Source: UMGS1532 sp045594795
Lineage (GTDB): Bacteria > Bacillota > Clostridia > Oscillospirales > Acutalibacteraceae
Length of the DNA: 12,245 nt
NCBI GenBank assembly: GCA_045594795.1
Contig: JAZNZF010000013.1
Coordinates: 1 to 12,245, forward strand
Direction: 5' to 3'
Position numbers and translations under genes: made by a program. Below, one piece after another: positions 6,957 to 12,245 of this stretch. Below the pieces are notes generated by a model that was not told the DNA's origin, searched no databases, and was given only the letters and a program-made list of their open reading frames with translations. How positions within the stretch are numbered: the stretch's first letter is position 1; every line of letters starts with the position of its first letter.

Positions 6957-9530
6957 ATGAGTGACGAAATAAGAGTAGAAACTGGAGAAAATATCGACGG
7001 TCAGATTACCAACGTTGAAATCTCAAGCGAAATGAAAAAGCGTTTCCTTGAATATTCAATGTCGGTTATTGTTGCCCGCGCCCTGCCCGACGTTCGCGAC
7101 GGTTTAAAACCTGTTCACCGCCGTATACTTTATACTATGTACGAAAACGGACTTACCCCCGACGAAGCATACAGAAAGTGCGCCGATACGGTAGGTTCCG
7201 TGCTTGGTCGTTACCATCCCCACGGTGACGCCAGCGTTTACGACGCTATGGTGCGTATGGCTCAGGACTTCTCACTTCGTTATATGCTTGTAGACGGTCA
7301 CGGTAACTTCGGTTCTATAGACGGATACGCCGCCGCCGCATACAGATATACCGAGGCAAGAATGAGCAAGCTATCCTTACATATGCTCGATGATATTGAT
7401 AAGGATACTGTTGATTTTGCGCCCAACTACGATGACCGCTTAAAAGAGCCAACCGTTTTACCTGCACGTTTTCCACAGCTTTTGGTAAACGGTTCTAACG
7501 GTATTGCCGTTGGTATGGCAACAAAAATTCCGCCACATAATCTCGGCGAGGTTATCGACGGTATGTGCCTACTTATCGACAACCCCGATGCCACTATGGA
7601 AGATATCTGCGAGCATATTAAAGGCCCCGACTTCCCAACAGGTGGTATCATAATGGGTCATTCGGGTATTAGGGCTGCTTACGCTACGGGTCGCGGCAGA
7701 ATAGTTCTTCGCGCTAAAACCTCAATAGAGGAAATGAAGGGCGGCAGACACAAGGTTATCGTTTCCGAAATTCCGTATATGGTTAATAAGTTAGAGCTTG
7801 TTAAAGCAATTAACGACCTTATCGACGAGAAAAGGGTAGAAGGCCTTGAGGACTGTGTAGACTTATCCGGTAGAGACGGAATCAGGGTAGAGCTTATTAT
7901 CAAAAAAGACATAAGCCCCGAGCTTGTGCTTAACCACCTGTTCTCTTATACACAGCTTCAAACCACATTCGGCGTAATTATGTTAGCATTGGTAGACGGC
8001 AGACCTAAGATTCTCACCTTAAAAGAAATGCTGCAGAACTATATCGACTATCAGTGCGAGATTATCACACGCCGTACCATATTCGATTTAAAGAAGGCAC
8101 GCGAACGCGCTCATATTTTAGAGGGCTACAAAATTGCGCTTGATTATATCGACGAGGTTATAAAGATAATCCGCGGCAGTAAAACTGTTGCCGAAGCTAA
8201 AGAGGCTTTGTCCGAACGCTTTGGCTTAGACGAGGTACAGACCACCGCTATCGTTCAGATGCCTTTGGGTAGACTCAGCGGTATGGAACGTCAGAAAATC
8301 GAAGACGAGCTTGCAGAAAAGCATGCTAAAATCGAGGAGTTTGAGGGCATTCTCGCCGATAAATCAAAGGTACTTGATATAGTTAAGACCGAGGCATTAA
8401 ATCTTCGCGATAAGTTTAACGACGACCGCAGAACCGAAATCACTATGGTTTCGGGCGACGTTGATATCGAAGACCTTATCCCCGTTGAAGACTGCGTGCT
8501 TACCAAGTCTACAAGGGGTTACATTAAGCGTATTCCTTGCGCCGAGTATTCTGCACAAAACCGTGGCGGTAAGGGTATAATAGGTATGACCACCCGCGAC
8601 GACGATAACGTTGAAAGTATGTTCGTTTGCTCATCGCACGATACAATTATGCTTTTCAGCAACTTAGGTAGAGTTTACAGAATGAAGGCGTACGAGGTAC
8701 CCGAGGGTAGCCGTACCTCTAAAGGACTTAACATTATAAACCTCTTACCTTTAATGGAGGGCGAGAAGATTACGGTTATGCTTCCCGTTCCACCATTCGA
8801 GAGTGAGAACTATATAAATATGGTAACCAAAAAGGGTGTTATCAAGAGAACTGCAATTTCACTTTATAAGCACATCCGCAAAACAGGTGTTATCGCAATT
8901 AATATCGACGAAGACGACGAGCTTGCATTCGTAGCAGTAACCGACGGTAGCGAACAGCTTGTAGTTGCTACCAAAAAGGGTATGGCAATCAGGTTCGACG
9001 AGGCTTCTATCAGACCTCTTGGCAGAACTGCTCGCGGTGTTCGTGTAATCAGACTGCGCGAGGGCGACGAGGTTGTCGGTATGGCTAAGGTAAGTGATAC
9101 CTCTAAAATTCTCACCATCACCGAAACGGGTTACGGCAGATGCTCAAGCTTTGATGATTATCGTACCCAAGCTCGTGGCGGTAAGGGTATCACAAACTAT
9201 CGCACAGCAAAGTATGGTGACGTTGCAGGTGTTCTTGCTGTCGACGACGATAAGGATATAATTATGATGGCATCCGACGGTGTTATTATAAGAATTTCTG
9301 CTAAGGATATCAGCACCTTTGCGCGTCCATCTAAGGGTGTCAGGGTAATGAAATTCAAGGGTGAGGATGCGTATGTACTGCAGATTGCCTGTGTCGACCA
9401 CGACGACGAGGAGGAAACAGTCCTCCCCGACGCACCCGATGCAGATAGCGCAGACGTAGGCGAGCCTGAAATTATCGAGGAAGAGGTAATTGAGCCCGAC
9501 GACGAGCAAACAGAGGCTTCCGAAGAATAA
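6957..9530 (+). CDS. gyrA: DNA gyrase subunit A
   Basis: GyrA performs the DNA cleavage and strand passage of gyrase. The winged-helix core holds the catalytic tyrosine Y131 in YRYTEARM, and the quinolone-contact region is HPHGDASVYD (87-96). A long coiled-coil tower follows. The C-terminal beta-pinwheel (about 500-810) contains the GyrA box QNRGGKG (534-540), which marks it as gyrase rather than topoisomerase IV, and a second similar motif QARGGKG (738-744). The final 40 or so residues are strongly acidic. At 857 aa it is slightly longer than B. subtilis GyrA because of this tail. Residue A92 aligns with E. coli Ser83 and D96 with Asp87. It follows the YcxB-like gene by 1 nt without a clear Shine-Dalgarno except GGAAG inside that gene's end. 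Confidence 0.97.
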   Translation: MSDEIRVETGENIDGQITNVEISSEMKKRFLEYSMSVIVARALPDVRDGLKPVHRRILYTMYENGLTPDEAYRKCADTVGSVLGRYHPHGDASVYDAMVRMAQDFSLRYMLVDGHGNFGSIDGYAAAAYRYTEARMSKLSLHMLDDIDKDTVDFAPNYDDRLKEPTVLPARFPQLLVNGSNGIAVGMATKIPPHNLGEVIDGMCLLIDNPDATMEDICEHIKGPDFPTGGIIMGHSGIRAAYATGRGRIVLRAKTSIEEMKGGRHKVIVSEIPYMVNKLELVKAINDLIDEKRVEGLEDCVDLSGRDGIRVELIIKKDISPELVLNHLFSYTQLQTTFGVIMLALVDGRPKILTLKEMLQNYIDYQCEIITRRTIFDLKKARERAHILEGYKIALDYIDEVIKIIRGSKTVAEAKEALSERFGLDEVQTTAIVQMPLGRLSGMERQKIEDELAEKHAKIEEFEGILADKSKVLDIVKTEALNLRDKFNDDRRTEITMVSGDVDIEDLIPVEDCVLTKSTRGYIKRIPCAEYSAQNRGGKGIIGMTTRDDDNVESMFVCSSHDTIMLFSNLGRVYRMKAYEVPEGSRTSKGLNIINLLPLMEGEKITVMLPVPPFESENYINMVTKKGVIKRTAISLYKHIRKTGVIAINIDEDDELAFVAVTDGSEQLVVATKKGMAIRFDEASIRPLGRTARGVRVIRLREGDEVVGMAKVSDTSKILTITETGYGRCSSFDDYRTQARGGKGITNYRTAKYGDVAGVLAVDDDKDIIMMASDGVIIRISAKDISTFARPSKGVRVMKFKGEDAYVLQIACVDHDDEEETVLPDAPDADSADVGEPEIIEEEVIEPDDEQTEASEE

Positions 9531-9541
9531 ACAACAACCAA

Positions 9542-9568
9542 AACGGCGGCGGTAATTCCGTCGCCGTT
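9542..9568. terminator. GC-rich hairpin after gyrA, no U-tract
   Basis: The arms 9542-9552 and 9558-9568 (AACGGCGGCGG and CCGTCGCCGTT) form an 11-bp stem with one G-T wobble and a five-base loop. On the plus strand the sequence after it is AAAAGC rather than a T run, so a strong intrinsic terminator is unlikely. It may be a weak terminator, an mRNA 3'-stabilising element or a processing site. It lies 12 nt after the gyrA stop and 33 nt before the next start codon. Confidence 0.55.
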
Positions 9569-9600
9569 AAAAGCTTTAGCAAACCAAATTAGGAGTTTAT

Positions 9601-10572
9601 ATGCAGAACAATATAAATTATCAACAAAAGAGTGTAGAGCGCAAACCCATAAAAGTGGCCGCCAACTGTATCGGCGGAGCATTTTTATTGGGTGAGGGTA
9701 TTGTACTCGTTTTGCAGTTTGCCATAATTTTTGTGCTTTCTATATTTTCTAAAACCCATCTGATAACCGACGAGGGCTTTTCTTGGATGCTGCAAATCGC
9801 ACTCTCAACTGTAATGTTTACCATTCCCTTTGCCATTATGTGCTATCCAATGGGAACAAGTCCGGCAAGATGCTGTGCATTCGGCAAACACGAAAAGGGC
9901 ACCTTGTTACCGCTTGTGTTAATAGGCCTTGCGGTCTGTATGGTCGCAAATCTTTTGGGCGGTATGTTCAGCTCGTTTTTTGGTGTAATAGGTATTGAGT
10001 CGCAAAGTGCCGAATTTCAGTCGGATATACTAAAGGGCTGGTACTTCCCCGTTATTTCTATAATCGGCGGTGCTATACTGCCTGCTTTAATAGAGGAGTT
10101 TGCTCTGCGCGGTGTAGTGCTTGGCTCGTTAAGACGGTATGGCGATAATTTTGCAATAATCGTTTCGGCGGCGCTTTTTGGTATAATGCACGGCAATTTA
10201 GAGCAGATACCTTTCGCCTTCATTTTAGGTCTGTATTTCGGGTTTATAACCATAAAAACGGGCACGGTTTGGGCGGCGGTGCTCTTACACTTTATTAACA
10301 ACGGTTTTGCCTTCTTCTTTGATATTGTGGCAAACCTGCTTGGCAATAATCTGCAAACCCTTATTAATTATACCTATTTCGTTGTTATGATTCTGCTTGG
10401 CTTTATAGGTGTAGCACTTTCGTACAAAAAGGATTTATTTAAGCTCGAGCCCGATGACAGCGGTGCTTTGTCGTTAGGTGAAAAGCTAGGCGCAGTTGCC
10501 GGCGCACCGTGCATAGCAATATATGTCGGGTATGTAATTTTCGAAATGGTAATTCTAAATTTGTTGGGGTAA
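9601..10572 (+). CDS. CPBP (CAAX/Abi) family intramembrane glutamic endopeptidase
   Basis: This is a 323-aa polytopic membrane protein with roughly eight hydrophobic segments. It carries the three motifs of CPBP (CAAX protease and bacteriocin-processing) enzymes: EEFALR (165-170), FGIMH (193-197) and HFINN (230-234), with E165/E166, R170, H197, H230 and N234 as the expected active-site residues. Members cleave membrane-associated substrates or give self-immunity to bacteriocins, but the substrate here is unknown and no bacteriocin gene is nearby. The N-terminus (1-20) is polar and cytosolic; a long C-terminal extension (275-323) ends in one more helix. AGGAG at 9591-9595 is well spaced for the ATG at 9601. 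tadA begins 4 nt after its stop, which suggests a two-gene unit. Confidence 0.9.
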   Translation: MQNNINYQQKSVERKPIKVAANCIGGAFLLGEGIVLVLQFAIIFVLSIFSKTHLITDEGFSWMLQIALSTVMFTIPFAIMCYPMGTSPARCCAFGKHEKGTLLPLVLIGLAVCMVANLLGGMFSSFFGVIGIESQSAEFQSDILKGWYFPVISIIGGAILPALIEEFALRGVVLGSLRRYGDNFAIIVSAALFGIMHGNLEQIPFAFILGLYFGFITIKTGTVWAAVLLHFINNGFAFFFDIVANLLGNNLQTLINYTYFVVMILLGFIGVALSYKKDLFKLEPDDSGALSLGEKLGAVAGAPCIAIYVGYVIFEMVILNLLG

Positions 10573-10576
10573 AAAA

Positions 10577-11020
10577 ATGAAATGTAACCTTTTTATGAAA
10601 GAGGCTATCAAGGAAGCATTAATCGCAAAACAACAAGGCGAGGTGCCTGTCGGCGCGGTGGTGGTAAAAAACGGTGAGATAGTAGGCAGAGGATATAACA
10701 AACGCGAAAACTTACTCTCACCCTTAGCCCACGCTGAAATCGAGGCTATACACGAGGCTGCAAAAAATCTTGGCAGCTGGAGACTCACCGATTGCGATTT
10801 ATACGTAACCTTAGAACCGTGTCCTATGTGTGCGGGCGCAATTATAAACGCAAGAATTTCACGCGTCTTTTATGGAGCGTACGATAGTAAAGCGGGGTCG
10901 TTCGGCTCGCTGTGTGATTTGTCGGTTATGAAGTATGATTCAGCACCCGAAATCCACGGCGGAATCTTAGAAGACGAGTGCAAAGAAATATTATCAAACT
11001 TTTTTGAATCGCTTAGATAA
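10577..11020 (+). CDS. tadA: tRNA-specific adenosine deaminase TadA
   Basis: TadA converts A34 to inosine in the anticodon of tRNA-Arg(ACG), allowing it to read CGU, CGC and CGA codons. The zinc-binding deaminase motifs are HAE (H52, E54 as proton shuttle) and PCPMC (81-85, C82 and C85). The later segment GAYDSKAGSFGSLCDL is also typical of TadA rather than of cytidine or guanine deaminases. The length of 147 aa is standard. The start at 10577 keeps the conserved N-terminal helix (FMKEAIKEALIA). Its ribosome binding site is poor (GGGG at about 10565-10569, partly in the preceding stop region), so it is probably coupled to the CPBP gene. In B. subtilis tadA precedes the SRP RNA gene and dnaX; neither is present here. 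Confidence 0.96.
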   Translation: MKCNLFMKEAIKEALIAKQQGEVPVGAVVVKNGEIVGRGYNKRENLLSPLAHAEIEAIHEAAKNLGSWRLTDCDLYVTLEPCPMCAGAIINARISRVFYGAYDSKAGSFGSLCDLSVMKYDSAPEIHGGILEDECKEILSNFFESLR

Positions 11021-11026
11021 AAGAAA

Positions 11027-11068
11027 AAACGCGGAGATTTCGCTTTTGGCGAACAAGTCTCCGCGTTT
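11027..11068 (-). terminator. long hairpin terminator between convergent genes
   Basis: Arms 11027-11037 (AAACGCGGAGA) and 11058-11068 (TCTCCGCGTTT) pair perfectly over 11 bp, and an inner stem TTCGC/GCGAA (11039-11043 with 11049-11053) extends it across a small internal loop. Read on the minus strand, the hairpin is followed by TTTTTTCTTTT, a good U-tract, so it should end the lipoprotein transcript, whose stop is 16 nt before it. On the plus strand only GTTTCAATATG follows, so termination of tadA transcripts is weaker but probable. It is thus likely shared. Confidence 0.8.
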
Positions 11069-11083
11069 CAATATGTGTAGGTG

Positions 11084-11950
11084 TTATTTTTCTGTTAGCT
11101 TTTCGAAAGCATCTTCAAGGGTAAAACTATCAATACAGTCAATTCTTACAACTCCGTCCGTAATAACAGAGGCCACAGTTGGCATTGACAGCAAAGCGTT
11201 GTTAACATAAATTGAAAGCTTTTTGCTAACATTTTGCTCGGTTGCTTCTTTTAAGCGAATAGCACCATCTGAGGTAAACTCTAATTTCAGAAAATATTTC
11301 TCGTCAAGGTAGTTAGCAGAAACCAATTTAATGTCCGATTCGGTTAGCAGTACGTTTTGGTCATCATCCCGAATTTCTAAAGAAGTTCCTTCTGCAATCG
11401 GTTTCGGGTCGGGGAGCTTTGCTATCTCGGGTGCTTGTGGAATGTGGTCTGCTAAATCGTACACCTCGTTATAATAATCATCAAGGTCATAAATTTCTCC
11501 AATAAATTTAGAAAAATCGGTCGAATCGTTTGTTTGGCGATACCAGCTAAATGCATCATGTGCTTTAACAGTGCCATTTTTGTATACCGCATAGGAGTCG
11601 GTAGTATAAAAATAATAGGGCGAAACACCATAATAGTTTGTAAGTAACATAAATTCAACTACACATTCAACATCATCAAAAATCCCATAAGGGTCATTTG
11701 CATCGTCCTTTATTGTTATAAGTCGGGTGTTTTTTATTTCAAGATATTGGTCGTCGTCGGAGGTTAAAAGTTTCTTTTGGTGGGTCTTTAGCGATTCTAT
11801 AGCTTTTTTTATATATTCATCTTGCCATTCCTCTACAACGGTACCGCGTTTATTATCCGCAACACTGCTAACATCTTCATTAGCGGTACTACAACCACAA
11901 AGGCTATACATTATAAATAGTAAACAAAGCAACAAACTAATCTTTTTCAT
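11084..11950 (-). CDS. lipoprotein with SecD P1-head-like C-terminal domain
   Basis: The 288-aa product begins with a lysine-containing signal (MKK), a hydrophobic core and a lipobox LCGC, with C20 as the lipidated residue. It is therefore probably anchored on the outer face of the membrane. Residues about 21-200 are acidic and aromatic-rich (several YY and WY pairs) and not recognised. From about residue 205 the sequence LKLEFTSDGAIRLKEATEQN, then KKLSIYVNNALLSMPTVASVIT and finally FTLEDAFEKL follows the pattern of the SecDF P1 head subdomain. This is recognised by eye. The protein has no transporter helices, so it is not SecD itself. AAGGGG (plus 11959-11964) is its ribosome binding site. 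It is convergent with tadA, divergent from the rRNA promoter, and is the only gene head-on to replication. Confidence 0.8.
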   Translation of the reverse strand: MKKISLLLCLLFIMYSLCGCSTANEDVSSVADNKRGTVVEEWQDEYIKKAIESLKTHQKKLLTSDDDQYLEIKNTRLITIKDDANDPYGIFDDVECVVEFMLLTNYYGVSPYYFYTTDSYAVYKNGTVKAHDAFSWYRQTNDSTDFSKFIGEIYDLDDYYNEVYDLADHIPQAPEIAKLPDPKPIAEGTSLEIRDDDQNVLLTESDIKLVSANYLDEKYFLKLEFTSDGAIRLKEATEQNVSKKLSIYVNNALLSMPTVASVITDGVVRIDCIDSFTLEDAFEKLTEK

Positions 11951-11971
11951 TCTATCATCCCCTTATTTTAA

Positions 11972-12000
11972 ATTATAACTTAAAATAGGTCTGGTAACAA
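11972..12000 (-). promoter_or_regulatory. probable promoter of the lipoprotein gene
   Basis: On the minus strand, TTGTTA (plus 11995-12000) is followed by a 17-bp spacer and a perfect TATAAT (plus 11972-11977). The predicted transcript begins near 11965, just ahead of the AAGGGG ribosome binding site, giving a very short leader of roughly 15 nt. The short inverted repeat ATAACAAGTTAT (12000-12011) abuts the -35 and could be an operator, although it is too AT-rich to be convincing. Confidence 0.5.
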
Positions 12001-12075
12001 TAACAAGTTATTTGTCATTATTAACAATATTTAGTGTTGCATTTTGGCTAAAAACACAACAAATAGAAATGTCGT

Positions 12076-12111
12076 AAAAATTTTAAAAAAAATTAAAAAA
12101 TTTAAAAAAAA
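12076..12111 (+). promoter_or_regulatory. UP-like element with phased A-tracts
   Basis: Four A-tracts lie at 12076-12080, 12085-12092, 12095-12100 and 12104-12111, with centres about 10 bp apart. Such spacing follows the DNA helix and predicts intrinsic bending. The block ends 3 nt before the -35 at 12115, exactly where an UP element would contact the RNA polymerase alpha C-terminal domains. This is typical of strong stable-RNA promoters. Confidence 0.7.
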
Positions 12112-12114
12112 GTG

Positions 12115-12146
12115 TTGACAATGGGTTTAAAAAGTGGTAATATAAT
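12115..12146 (+). promoter_or_regulatory. strong promoter, probably of an rRNA operon
   Basis: A perfect -35 TTGACA (12115-12120) is followed by TGG and the overlapping -10 candidates TAATAT (12138-12143, 17-bp spacer, extended by TG at 12135-12136) and TATAAT (12141-12146, 20-bp spacer). The 17-bp choice fits spacing better; the other fits the hexamer better. The start would be near 12150-12153. It drives transcription rightward out of the window, in the direction of replication. Confidence 0.8.
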
Positions 12147-12149
12147 CAA

Positions 12150-12245
12150 GCTGACCCTATGGGGCGGCGGACAAATGGACCTTGAAAATTAAACAACGAT
12201 AAAGAAGAAAAGGACCCGACAAATTCTTGATTTAGTAATTCAGGA
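12150..12245 (+). other. probable rRNA operon leader with boxA-like motif (cut by window end)
   Basis: Downstream of the strong promoter lies a non-coding leader containing GGACCTTGAAAATTAAACAA at 12177-12196. This resembles the boxA/antitermination motif (CTTTGAAAACTAAACAA type) that precedes 16S rRNA genes in Bacillota and is bound by the NusB-NusE complex. No start codon with a ribosome binding site appears, and the 16S 5' end itself is not reached before 12245. A tRNA operon is a less likely alternative. Confidence 0.65.

Noticed and set aside
9144..9682. Minus-strand open frames of 121 and 161 codons antisense to the end of gyrA
   Set aside because: They are Ser/Val/Ile-rich shadows of the GyrA coding frame, with no plausible ribosome binding site or recognisable domain, and gyrA is certain on the other strand.
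9601..11020. CPBP protease plus TadA deaminase as a defence or bacteriocin system
   Set aside because: TadA has all features of the housekeeping tRNA enzyme and no toxin, bacteriocin or effector gene lies nearby; adjacency alone does not support a defence role.
11021..11083. SRP RNA gene after tadA, as in B. subtilis
   Set aside because: The spacer is only 63 nt, is fully accounted for by a hairpin with a minus-strand U-tract, and lacks the conserved SRP GNAR loop context.
11004..11210. Plus-strand 68-codon open frame after tadA
   Set aside because: It runs through the terminator hairpin and antisense to the lipoprotein C-terminus; no domain or ribosome binding site supports it.
12197..12245. 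Start of the 16S rRNA gene
   Set aside because: The conserved 16S 5' sequence around AGAGTTTGATC is not present before the window ends, so only a leader can be claimed.
1..12245. Mobile elements, CRISPR arrays, tRNA genes or riboswitches
   Set aside because: I saw no transposase or integrase, no regularly spaced direct repeats, no cloverleaf and no known riboswitch core in the spacers, which are short.

Overview
This window looks like the chromosomal replication-origin region of a low-GC Gram-positive bacterium of class Clostridia (Bacillota), most likely an uncultured gut-type Oscillospiraceae/Eubacteriales relative. The evidence is the gene order dnaA-oriC-dnaN-yaaA-recF-remB-gyrB-gyrA, AT-rich spacers with AGGAGG-type ribosome binding sites, a DUF370/RemB gene between recF and gyrB, and a Gram-positive-style lipoprotein signal. 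Genus-level placement is inference only.

Layout. Positions 1-186 are an AT-rich leader with a good extended -10 promoter for dnaA (187-1518). The 284-bp dnaA-dnaN spacer (1519-1802) carries a cluster of imperfect DnaA boxes followed by a very AT-rich stretch and is the probable oriC. From 1803 a tightly packed plus-strand series follows: dnaN, yaaA (S4 RNA-binding), recF, remB, gyrB, a two-helix membrane protein with a YcxB-like C-terminus, and gyrA. Most junctions are overlaps or gaps of 0-1 nt, so translational coupling is likely. A GC-rich hairpin without a U-tract follows gyrA, then a CPBP/Abi-type membrane protease and tadA. A long hairpin at 11027-11068 separates tadA from a convergent minus-strand lipoprotein gene (11084-11950) whose C-terminus resembles the SecD P1 head domain. 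The last 170 bases hold a strong promoter with helically phased A-tracts and a boxA-like leader, which looks like the start of an rRNA operon whose 16S gene lies beyond the window.

How the genes work together. DnaA opens the origin, DnaN is the processivity clamp, RecF acts in recombinational repair and gap loading of RecA, and gyrase (GyrB/GyrA) removes the positive supercoils made by replication and by the nearby rRNA operon. All of these read away from the origin on the leading strand, as does the rRNA promoter. Only the lipoprotein gene is head-on to replication.

I found no mobile element, CRISPR array, tRNA or clearly new multi-gene system. The points most worth a second look are a membrane protein embedded between gyrB and gyrA, an alanine at the GyrA position equivalent to E. 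coli Ser83, a diverged DnaA DNA-binding signature paired with imperfect DnaA boxes, a lipoprotein with a SecD-like domain, and the phased A-tracts upstream of the rRNA promoter.
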